The notes: generated from the sequence alone by a model not told the origin. A stretch of 6,647 nt of DNA from Clostridia bacterium (GCA_017503945.1 JAFVSB010000062.1:1-6647); one strand, 5' to 3'; counted from the stretch's first letter, positions 1 to 4,858 are shown. Numbers and translations are program-made.

Positions 1-620
1 CCGTTGGGGCCGTGAATCTTGTGAGAAGAAATGGTGAGTAAATCTACCCCCAGAGTGCGCACATTGATGGGAAGCTTGCCATATGCCTGCACCGCGTCTA
101 CATGCAGGGCGCATTTTGCTGCTTTGGCAAGTGCGGCGATGTCGGCAATGGGAAAGATAGCGCCGTTTTCGTTGTTCACATACATAAAGCTCAAAAGAAG
201 GGTGCGCTCATCAATTGCTGCCTTAAGCATTTCCATATTGGGTATGCCGAGGGGGGTGATATCCACATACACTACCTCAAAGCCGTTTTGCTCCAAATAG
301 TTCATGGTCTCAAGCACTGCCGCATGCTCGGTGCGCTGAGTGATGATGCGGTTGCCCTTGCGGCGGTTTGCCATGCAGTAGCCTATGAGAGCTAAGTTGT
401 CACTCTCGGTGCCGCCTGAGGTAAAGTATATCTCATCAGGTATACCATAAACAGTAGCGGCAATGACCCTTCGGCAATCTTCGAGCAAATCCTCTGCCGT
501 CTTACCCATGCGGTGAAGCGACGAGGGGTTGCCATAGCATGAGAGCATTGTGTCATATACTGCTTTTGCCGCCTCTTCATAGGGGCGTGTGGTGGCACTG
601 TTGTCCAGATAAACTTCCAT
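1..620 (-). CDS. Cysteine desulfurase (NifS/IscS-like), 3' end outside the window
   Basis: PLP-dependent enzyme that removes sulfur from L-cysteine as an enzyme-bound persulfide for Fe-S cluster, thiamine or tRNA thiolation pathways; cytosolic. The first 206 residues are visible. The start MEVYLDNSATTRP is the typical N-terminus of the family. Further landmarks are TSGGTESDN (residues 67-75), TEH with the PLP-stacking His99, N152 in VNNENGAI, HVDAVQAYGK with Asp175 and Gln178, and SSHKIHGP with the PLP-binding Lys201. The catalytic Cys loop lies beyond the window edge, so activity and subgroup (with or without a U-type scaffold or ThiI partner) cannot be judged. The ATG at 620 is preceded by a modest AAAAGAG ribosome-binding site and a well-placed promoter. 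It lies downstream of the repressor gene on the same strand but appears to be transcribed separately. The family call is secure; the gene name (nifS, iscS or other) is not. Confidence 0.95.
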   Translation of the reverse strand, partial: MEVYLDNSATTRPYEEAAKAVYDTMLSCYGNPSSLHRMGKTAEDLLEDCRRVIAATVYGIPDEIYFTSGGTESDNLALIGYCMANRRKGNRIITQRTEHAAVLETMNYLEQNGFEVVYVDITPLGIPNMEMLKAAIDERTLLLSFMYVNNENGAIFPIADIAALAKAAKCALHVDAVQAYGKLPINVRTLGVDLLTISSHKIHGPN

Positions 621-658
621 TATAACTGTCTCTTTTCGTGATATGATAAATTAGAGAT

Positions 659-687
659 ATTATATCATAATACGCTCTTTTTTTCAA
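659..687 (-). promoter_or_regulatory. Sigma-A promoter of the cysteine desulfurase gene
   Basis: Reading the minus strand: -35 TTGAAA (682-687), a 17-bp spacer and a perfect -10 TATAAT (659-664). This leaves a leader of roughly 30 nt before the ATG at 620. It lies in the 81-bp gap after the repressor stop codon, so the desulfurase need not depend on repressor transcription. No convincing terminator separates the two genes. Confidence 0.8.
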
Positions 688-701
688 GGCAAAAAGCCAA
701 A

Positions 702-1340
702 TTAATTGAGCACTGTGTGCATCGACACAGCCTTTCCGAGTATCACCACATTGGCACAATCTTCGCCCACAAACACCATGGGCTTGTATGCAGGATTTTC
801 GGGCACAAGCATCACGCCGTTTTCAATGTAATACACTCGCTTGAGAGTGGCTTCGTCACCAATGGCAACCGCGGCAATTTCGCCGTTTTCCACCACGCTC
901 TGACGCCTCACTGTGATGATGTCACCATCGAAGATGCGGGCGTTTATCATGCTGTCGCCCCTTGCAATAACGCAAAAGTCGCCGTCCACATGGTCGCCGT
1001 GAATGGTCTCTATGTCAAAATCTACATTACATTCTATGGGTGAGCCGCATGCAATCTTGCCATACATGGGCATTTGCACTTCCACTGCAGGCGACACATT
1101 GCGCAGCTTAAGGTTAGGTTTTTCTTCAATGCCGTTGAGGTAGTCAAGCGACACATCAAAAGCACTCGCAATGCACTTTAGCGTTTCAATATGCGGGCAT
1201 TGCTTGGAGCATTCCCATTTGCTGAGCATGACCCTGTCGGCCTTGAGATTGTATTTATCTTTTAATATTTGAATGAACTCGCTCTGGGTGTAGCCATGCT
1301 TTTTGCGAAGCTGTTTGATTCTGTCTCCCAAATTTGCCAT
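702..1340 (-). CDS. LexA/CI-type self-cleaving repressor (HTH_XRE + S24 peptidase)
   Basis: 212-aa two-domain transcriptional repressor. Residues 5-70 form an XRE/Cro-like helix-turn-helix domain (LGDRIKQLRKKHGYTQSEFI ... LDYLNG). Residues 90-212 form a LexA/UmuD-like S24 domain. The self-cleavage parts are all visible: a Cys98-Gly99 bond in YGKIACGSP, the nucleophile Ser130 in ARGDSM and the general-base Lys167 in EATLKRVYY. In this family, RecA filaments formed on damaged DNA stimulate self-cleavage and derepress targets, as for phage CI and Lactococcus HdiR. The ATG at 1340 is chosen because AAAGGA sits 8 nt upstream and a promoter lies just beyond; the frame stays open further upstream, but that stretch covers the divergent promoters. 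It is divergent from three small genes and probably controls both directions. Host LexA itself is less likely, because no canonical Gram-positive LexA box is visible and the neighbours look phage- or ICE-like. Confidence 0.93.
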   Translation of the reverse strand: MANLGDRIKQLRKKHGYTQSEFIQILKDKYNLKADRVMLSKWECSKQCPHIETLKCIASAFDVSLDYLNGIEEKPNLKLRNVSPAVEVQMPMYGKIACGSPIECNVDFDIETIHGDHVDGDFCVIARGDSMINARIFDGDIITVRRQSVVENGEIAAVAIGDEATLKRVYYIENGVMLVPENPAYKPMVFVGEDCANVVILGKAVSMHTVLN

Positions 1341-1370
1341 ATAACCAGTCCTTTCATCGTTGATGTAACT

Positions 1371-1399
1371 ATAATAACACACAATTTCAAAAAAATCAA
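1371..1399 (-). promoter_or_regulatory. Promoter of the repressor gene (leftward)
   Basis: Reading the minus strand: -35 TTGATT (1394-1399), a 17-bp spacer and -10 TATTAT (1371-1376), giving a leader of about 25 nt to the ATG at 1340. The -35 box overlaps the left arm (TCAACAC, 1396-1402) of a 28-bp inverted repeat, so repressor binding there should autoregulate the gene. Predicted from sequence only. Confidence 0.75.
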
Positions 1400-1423
1400 C
1401 ACTTTTTTGAAAAAATGTGTTGA
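1396..1423. promoter_or_regulatory. 28-bp inverted repeat, probable shared operator
   Basis: Arms TCAACAC (1396-1402) and GTGTTGA (1417-1423) are perfect reverse complements. The T-rich and A-rich stretches between them continue the symmetry, so 12 of 14 pairs match. The left arm overlaps the -35 box of the leftward promoter and the right arm overlaps the -35 box of the rightward promoter, so one bound repressor could silence both. It lies in the 174-bp gap between the divergent reading frames. Identification as the binding site of the adjacent repressor is inference from symmetry and position. Confidence 0.65.
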
Positions 1424-1448
1424 CAATGACACAAAACTGTGTTAAGAT
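1420..1448 (+). promoter_or_regulatory. Promoter of the small-protein operon (rightward)
   Basis: Perfect -35 TTGACA (1420-1425), a 17-bp spacer and -10 TAAGAT (1443-1448). Expected transcription starts near 1455, giving a leader of about 60 nt before the first small reading frame at 1515. The -35 box overlaps the right arm of the 28-bp inverted repeat, and the spacer contains a second inverted repeat. This is the layout of a tightly repressed, inducible promoter. Confidence 0.8.
1429..1442. promoter_or_regulatory. Second inverted repeat ACACA-N4-TGTGT inside the promoter spacer
   Basis: ACACA (1429-1433) and TGTGT (1438-1442) are separated by AAAC and sit between the -35 and -10 boxes of the rightward promoter. 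The core TGTGT/ACACA also occurs at 1379-1383, 1416-1420 and 1452-1456, suggesting several repressor half-sites across the divergent region. That a protein binds here is inferred, not shown. Confidence 0.5.
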
Positions 1449-1453
1449 AAATG

Positions 1454-1475
1454 TGTCGATAACGAAACATCGGCA
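1454..1475 (+). other. Predicted stem-loop at the 5' end of the small-operon leader
   Basis: TGTCGAT (1454-1460) can pair with ATCGGCA (1469-1475): seven pairs including one G-U, closing an 8-nt loop AACGAAAC. It starts at about the expected transcription start, so it could be a 5' stabilising hairpin. It could also be a half-site coincidence, because the left arm overlaps a TGTGT core. Confidence 0.35.
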
Positions 1476-1514
1476 ATCAAAAGCATTGTGCAGATACGAA
1501 AGGATGTGTTTCAT

Positions 1515-1616
1515 ATGAAACAAATGATTATCGGAATGTTTAACAGTGAAAAGGTCTTGATAGCATTTTCCGCTTGTATGTACATACTGGGATGTGTTAT
1601 TGAAGCCAACATCTGA
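1515..1616 (+). CDS. Small hydrophobic peptide (33 aa), first gene of the repressed operon
   Basis: I do not recognise this short frame. It begins at ATG 1515, has AAAGGA about 11 nt upstream, and ends at TGA 1616, 11 bp before the next start codon. The peptide has a short N-terminal region with Lys2, Glu12 and Lys13, then one hydrophobic segment of about 16 residues (VLIAFSACMYILGCVI, residues 14-29) and a short tail EANI. This would suit a single-pass membrane peptide. It is the first frame after an inducible-looking promoter. By analogy, Gram-positive SOS and phage switches often place small membrane proteins, such as division inhibitors or toxins, in this spot, but there is no sequence resemblance I can cite. 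It may also be only a translated leader for the downstream gene. Confidence 0.5.
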   Translation: MKQMIIGMFNSEKVLIAFSACMYILGCVIEANI

Positions 1617-1627
1617 CAGGAGGAACA

Positions 1628-1975
1628 ATGAAGCATAAGTACACAAAAATTTGTCCATATTGCAAAACAGTTTTTACAACAGACAAAAGTGCGCGCAAGT
1701 TTTGCCGCAAAAAATGCTCAGAGCTCTACAAAAGCCACTGCAGCCCAAAGCTTAGCAAGCATTTGTGTCAATGGTGCGGACATATTTTTGACGCATCACG
1801 CAAACGCAAATTCTGTACTAAAAAATGTCAGGGCAAGTATATGAGAGATATTGGCCTTATTCAAAAGACCAAAATCAAAGTCCCCGTTAAAATCACTCTC
1901 ACCGATGCTGCCCGCCAAAGCAAAGCCGAAGGTGTTACCTATGGCACCTTTGTGAGATTGCACAAGCTGAAATAG
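1628..1975 (+). CDS. Small basic protein with two tandem CxxC...C-x3-C zinc-binding-like modules
   Basis: 115-aa protein of unknown function. Two repeated modules are plain: C9-x2-C12-x13-C26-x3-C30 and C47-x2-C50-x12-C63-x3-C67, each ending in a KFC-x-KKC motif (RKFCRKKC, KRKFCTKKC). Each could hold one Zn2+ in a treble-clef or zinc-ribbon-like finger, and the many Lys and Arg residues suggest nucleic acid binding. Residues 90-114 (TLTDAARQSKAEGVTYGTFV and onward) are separate and look like a short helix-turn-helix; similar tails (A-x2-A-x3-G-x-[ST]-YG-x-[FY]) are common, from memory, in small phage and ICE proteins of Firmicutes. Translation should be strong: AGGAGG lies 4 nt before the ATG. 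It follows the 33-aa frame and precedes another Cys-rich small gene, so the three probably form one operon under the divergent repressor. It could be a regulator or an anti-host factor; the function is open. Confidence 0.85.
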   Translation: MKHKYTKICPYCKTVFTTDKSARKFCRKKCSELYKSHCSPKLSKHLCQWCGHIFDASRKRKFCTKKCQGKYMRDIGLIQKTKIKVPVKITLTDAARQSKAEGVTYGTFVRLHKLK

Positions 1976-1986
1976 AGGTGAGTGCA

Positions 1987-2223
1987 ATGCAAAAAATAAT
2001 GAAGCAAAAAACAATGCAAAAAAAATATGCACTGTGTCCGTTTTTTGAAAGTGTAAATGATCAGCGGCTCAAATGTGAGCAATGTGAAATTAAATTTCCC
2101 GATATCACCGATAGGACTTTGTGGCTGAAAATGCATTGCTTCACATGGGATTTTAAAATATGTACATTTTACCGCAAACTGATGAAAAAGTATGATGCAA
2201 TTGACACAGCGCCCTCTTTGTGA
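1987..2223 (+). CDS. Small Cys-rich protein of unknown function (phage/ICE-like)
   Basis: 78-aa protein. The ATG at 1987 is chosen over the in-frame GTG at 1978 because GAGGTG sits 6 nt upstream of the ATG and includes that GTG. The Lys/Gln/Met-rich N-terminus (residues 1-14) is followed by a segment with CPFFES (Cys17), LKCEQC (Cys30, Cys33), HCFTW (Cys51) and KICTFYRKLMKKYD (Cys59). The pattern CPF ... [KR]CE ... C ... C-x-[FY][YH]R-x(4)KYD recalls small zinc-binding proteins that I associate with Firmicute prophages and conjugative elements. That resemblance is from memory and would need a profile search. It starts 11 bp after the 115-aa gene, so they are probably cotranscribed. The nadE -35 box (2201-2206) lies inside its last codons. 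Confidence 0.75.
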   Translation: MQKIMKQKTMQKKYALCPFFESVNDQRLKCEQCEIKFPDITDRTLWLKMHCFTWDFKICTFYRKLMKKYDAIDTAPSL

Positions 2224-2229
2224 TAAAAT
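2201..2229 (+). promoter_or_regulatory. nadE promoter, inside the 3' end of the 78-aa gene
   Basis: -35 TTGACA (2201-2206), a 17-bp spacer and -10 TAAAAT (2224-2229): nearly consensus. The -35 box is within the coding sequence of the 78-aa gene and the -10 box starts one base after its stop codon. The leader to the GTG start at 2263 would be about 27 nt. nadE therefore has a constitutive-looking promoter independent of the upstream repressed operon. Confidence 0.85.
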
Positions 2230-2262
2230 TCTATTATCAATTTTGTAACTGAGGCGATAAAT

Positions 2263-2997
2263 GTGTTTGATGCAAAAAAAATAAAAGATGACTGTGTAGA
2301 GTGGATTCGCTCGTTTTTTGACCAAAACGGCAAAGATTGCAATGCTGTTGTGGGCATATCGGGCGGCAAAGACAGCTCGGTGGTGGCAGCTCTGTGCTGC
2401 GAGGCACTTGGCGCTGAACGCGTAATCGGAGTGCTTATGCCATGCGGCAACCAGCACGACATCGATTGCTCCCACAAGCTGTGCGACCACCTCGGCATTG
2501 CTACTCACACGGTGAATATTCAAAATATATCCGATGCCTTTATGACATCTTTCCCTCATTCGCTCACGCTCTCGGAGCAGAGCCGAATCAATATGCCCCC
2601 GCGCATACGAATGACTGTGCTCTATGCAGTGTCACAAAGCTGCAACGGCAGAGTTGCCAACACCTGCAATCTATCTGAAGATTGGGTGGGCTATTCCACC
2701 CGTTATGGCGATGCGGCAGGTGATTTTTCGCCGCTTTCGCACCTTACCGTCACCGAGGTAAAGGCAATAGGCCATGAGCTTGGATTACCCTCTGACCTTG
2801 TGGAAAAGACTCCCATCGACGGTCTTTGCGGCAAAACCGACGAGGATAACCTCGGTTTTACCTATGCTGAACTGGATAGGTATATCCGCACAGGCAAGAT
2901 AGAAAATGAACAAACAAAGCGCAGAATAGACACTCTGCACGAGCGTAACCTTTTTAAGCTTGCGCTCATGCCTGCATTTGTTCCCCAAGAGGTGTGA
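2263..2997 (+). CDS. nadE: NH3-dependent NAD+ synthetase
   Basis: Catalyses the last step of NAD+ synthesis in the cytosol: nicotinate adenine dinucleotide + ATP + NH3 to NAD+. The 244-aa protein is a stand-alone synthetase domain without the N-terminal glutaminase/nitrilase domain, so it should use free ammonia, and its length fits that class. Visible motifs are the ATP-binding PP-loop SGGKDSS (33-39), RINMPPRIRMTVLYA (108-122, family NxxARxRM region), CNLSEDWVGYSTRYGDAAGD (135-154), the metal/substrate region, and KTDEDNLGFTY (191-201). Translation starts at GTG 2263, preceded 8 nt upstream by GAGG; the nearby ATG at 2261 is out of frame. It has its own strong promoter but also no terminator upstream, so read-through from the repressed small operon is possible. 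The DUF805 gene begins 3 bp after its stop. Confidence 0.96.
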   Translation: MFDAKKIKDDCVEWIRSFFDQNGKDCNAVVGISGGKDSSVVAALCCEALGAERVIGVLMPCGNQHDIDCSHKLCDHLGIATHTVNIQNISDAFMTSFPHSLTLSEQSRINMPPRIRMTVLYAVSQSCNGRVANTCNLSEDWVGYSTRYGDAAGDFSPLSHLTVTEVKAIGHELGLPSDLVEKTPIDGLCGKTDEDNLGFTYAELDRYIRTGKIENEQTKRRIDTLHERNLFKLALMPAFVPQEV

Positions 2998-3000
2998 AAT

Positions 3001-3531
3001 ATGAACGAAAGCAAAAGATGCCCCTCGTGCGGCATGGCATATGATGATGACAACCTCATTGTGTGCCTTGGTTGTGGAGCTGAACTCCACACTTTGCCGA
3101 CGGGCGATAACAAAAAGTATAATCTCATAAGTGCCTACAAGGCTATGTTTACAAAGTTTTTCGACTTTAGCTCACGAAGCTCAAGAGGCGAATACTGGTG
3201 GGCATACCTTGCCAACGCAATTGTGGTGCTCTTTTTCGCACTTGCGCTCGTTGGTATTGACCATCTTGCCGCCGTCAACCTTACCGCATCGGGCGATGTA
3301 AGGCAGGTGTATAAGACTGCCTTTGACATTGTGAACTATGCATCGGCAGTGTATGGCTTTGTGATACTTATTCCGCAGCTTGCACTCATTGTGCGTCGTC
3401 TGCACGACACAGGCCGCAGCGCCGTAATGGCACTGCTGCTCTTTGCAGCACCCATAGGCTCGGCAATTTTAATGATTTTGCTTGCAATGAAAGGTAATCG
3501 CGGCGCCAACCGCTTTGGCCAAGAGCCCTGA
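3001..3531 (+). CDS. Zinc-ribbon + DUF805 membrane protein
   Basis: 176-aa membrane protein of unknown function. Residues 7-25 form a short zinc ribbon (CPSC ... CLGC: Cys7, Cys10, Cys22, Cys25). A DUF805 domain follows from about residue 45. Its signature motifs are present: FSSRSSRGEYWW (56-67), RRLHDTGRS (132-140) and the C-terminal KGNRGANRFG (164-173). Likely membrane segments are about 68-88, 112-131 and 141-162, which is fewer and less evenly spaced than the four helices often predicted for the family. DUF805 has no firmly assigned role. The start ATG lies 3 bp after the nadE stop, and its ribosome-binding site AGAGGTG is inside the nadE 3' end, so the two genes are cotranscribed and perhaps translationally coupled. 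A functional link to NAD synthesis is not implied by the family. Confidence 0.9.
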   Translation: MNESKRCPSCGMAYDDDNLIVCLGCGAELHTLPTGDNKKYNLISAYKAMFTKFFDFSSRSSRGEYWWAYLANAIVVLFFALALVGIDHLAAVNLTASGDVRQVYKTAFDIVNYASAVYGFVILIPQLALIVRRLHDTGRSAVMALLLFAAPIGSAILMILLAMKGNRGANRFGQEP

Positions 3532-3600
3532 TTACAGCTTCAAACAAGGCGTAAAATGTTACAAAAACCATTTACAGCTGACAGGTAATTGTATTATACA

Positions 3601-3631
3601 AAAAGAGTGCTTGCAAAAGTACTCTTTTTTT
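3601..3631 (+). terminator. Rho-independent terminator after nadE-DUF805
   Basis: Stem AAAAGAGTGCTT (3601-3612) pairs with AAGTACTCTTTT (3617-3628) with one G-U pair, around a GCAA tetraloop, and ends in a run of seven T. It lies 70 bp after the DUF805 stop codon. The remaining stretch 3532-3600 holds no gene that I can see. Confidence 0.88.
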
Positions 3632-3632
3632 G

Positions 3633-3661
3633 TTGACAAACCATCTAAATTGTGGTAATAT
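3633..3661 (+). promoter_or_regulatory. Promoter of the editing protein/acyl-CoA ligase operon
   Basis: Perfect -35 TTGACA (3633-3638), a 17-bp spacer and -10 TAATAT (3656-3661). It starts one base after the T-run of the preceding terminator. A perfect inverted repeat immediately follows the -10 box, suggesting the promoter is regulated. Confidence 0.85.
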
Positions 3662-3663
3662 GT

Positions 3664-3686
3664 TTTCAGCACATGGTGTGCTGAAA
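3664..3686. promoter_or_regulatory. Perfect 10-bp inverted repeat at the transcription start
   Basis: TTTCAGCACA (3664-3673) and TGTGCTGAAA (3677-3686) are exact reverse complements around TGG. The repeat begins 2 bp after the -10 box, covering the expected start site near 3668, and ends 20 bp before the ATG. There is no T-run, so it is not a terminator. It is either an operator for an unidentified regulator that blocks RNA polymerase, or a 5' leader hairpin affecting mRNA stability or translation. Confidence 0.6.
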
Positions 3687-3706
3687 GCGAATTTGGAGAC
3701 GATAAT

Positions 3707-4858
3707 ATGACTCAAAAACTATATGATAACGATAGCCATGCCACCGAGTTTGATGCAGTGGTGCTTGCATGCGAAAAGATAGGCGATGTGTATAAAACAG
3801 AGCTTGACCGCACCTTATTCTTCCCCGAAGAAGGAGGCCAATGCAGTGACCGCGGTCATATTGACGGCGTGGAGATAATAGGCGCCGAGCTTTGCGGCGA
3901 TACCATATACCACATAAGCCACGAACCTCTCGAAGCTGGCAAAATGGTCCACGGTAGCATAGATTTTGCGCTAAGATTCCGCAACATGCAAAACCATAGC
4001 GGCGAGCACATTATATGCGGTATTGCCCATAGGCTCTATGGTTATAAAAATGTGGGTTTTCATTTGGGCGAGAAAGTTGTGACAATGGACCTTAGCGGAG
4101 AGCTTGACCAAGAGCAAATCAAAAAGGTAGAGCTTCTTGCCAATGAAGCAGTTGCTAAAAACATGAGCGTGACGGCATGCTACCCAAGTGCAGATGAGCT
4201 TGATTCGATGGATTTCAGAGCCAAGGGCAATATTGAGGGTGCTGTGAGAGTGGTGACTATTGGCGATGTTGACGCCTGCGCCTGCTGTGCTCCTCATGTG
4301 AAGCATACAGGTGAGATAGGCATCATAAAGATAACAGATGCAATGCGCCACCGCGGCGGCATGAGGCTCACCATTCTTTGCGGCTTTGATGCTCTGCGTG
4401 ACTATGACCAAAAATGCGAGGCGGCAAGGACTGTGTCTAATCTGCTTTCTGTGCCTCAAAATGAAATAGCCCAAGGCGTGCAAGCTCTCTTAGATGAAGT
4501 CAATCACCTCAGAGCAGAGCTTTCGCAAAAAGATAAAAAGCTCTCTGAGCTTGTGGCTGCATCGGCAGATGATTGCAGCGGTAACATCTGTCTCTTTTAT
4601 CCTGATGCCGACGGCGAAAGCCTGCGACGCATGGCAAACATTCTCAAAGCAAAAACCCCCCGCCTTGCTTTAGCGCTCTCGGGTGATGACGAGCGCGGTT
4701 ACACATATGTGATGGCAATGCAATCAGGTGAGATTGCACCCTTTTCCAAAGATGCCAATTCGGCACTAAATGGCAGAGGCGGCGGCAAAGGCACCATGGC
4801 ATCGGGCAGATTTGCCTGCAGCCGTGAGAAAATAGAAAAATATTTTGATATAATATAA
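3707..4858 (+). CDS. Alanyl-tRNA editing protein, AlaX-long type (tRNA_SAD + DHHA1)
   Basis: 383-aa relative of the C-terminal half of alanyl-tRNA synthetase, without the aminoacylation domain; such proteins hydrolyse Ser or Gly mischarged on tRNA-Ala in the cytosol. Residues 30-52 carry the synthetase-like TLFFPEEGGQCSDRGHI. The editing-site metal ligands are H97-x3-H101 (HSGEH) and C193-x3-H197 within CACCAPHVKHTGEIG, so all four expected ligands are present. Residues 255-285 look like a coiled-coil linker (LLDEVNHLRAELSQKDKKLS). Residues 290-383 form a DHHA1 domain with the Gly-rich motif NGRGGGKGTMASGRF. Length and domain order fit the long AlaX class. The ATG at 3707 has GGAG 8 nt upstream. 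It is the first gene of an operon with the acyl-CoA ligase, 25 bp downstream. Confidence 0.9.
   Translation: MTQKLYDNDSHATEFDAVVLACEKIGDVYKTELDRTLFFPEEGGQCSDRGHIDGVEIIGAELCGDTIYHISHEPLEAGKMVHGSIDFALRFRNMQNHSGEHIICGIAHRLYGYKNVGFHLGEKVVTMDLSGELDQEQIKKVELLANEAVAKNMSVTACYPSADELDSMDFRAKGNIEGAVRVVTIGDVDACACCAPHVKHTGEIGIIKITDAMRHRGGMRLTILCGFDALRDYDQKCEAARTVSNLLSVPQNEIAQGVQALLDEVNHLRAELSQKDKKLSELVAASADDCSGNICLFYPDADGESLRRMANILKAKTPRLALALSGDDERGYTYVMAMQSGEIAPFSKDANSALNGRGGGKGTMASGRFACSREKIEKYFDII

Noticed and set aside
682..701. Terminator after the repressor gene
   Set aside because: On the minus strand only GGC-TTTTT-GCC (3 bp) or an A/T-only stem forms; this is too weak, and the -35 box of the next promoter overlaps it.
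1360..1500. Canonical Gram-positive LexA box in the divergent region
   Set aside because: I looked for GAAC-N4-GTTC type sites and found none; the symmetric elements present have a TGTGT/TCAACAC core instead.
1341..1658. N-terminal extension of the repressor by about 106 residues from an in-frame start at 1658
   Set aside because: The frame stays open, but this part has no domain resemblance, overlaps both divergent promoters and the rightward small genes, and the start at 1340 has a good ribosome-binding site and promoter.
1978..1986. GTG start at 1978 for the 78-aa gene
   Set aside because: This GTG is part of the GAGGTG ribosome-binding site of the ATG at 1987 and has no spaced site of its own.
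1939..2559. 206-residue open frame on the minus strand
   Set aside because: It is antisense to the Cys-rich gene and nadE, both of which have clear motifs and ribosome-binding sites; its translation resembles no family and has no start signal.
3532..3579. Direct repeat TTACAGCT at 3532-3539 and 3572-3579
   Set aside because: Eight bases, 40 bp apart, in a short AT-rich spacer and not next to any mobile gene; likely chance.
3571..3600. Promoter-like TTTACA ... TATTAT just before the terminator
   Set aside because: With TATTAT as the -10 box the spacer is only 15 bp; a 17-bp spacer leaves the poor box TTATAC. The transcript would run straight into the terminator. A much better promoter follows at 3633-3661.
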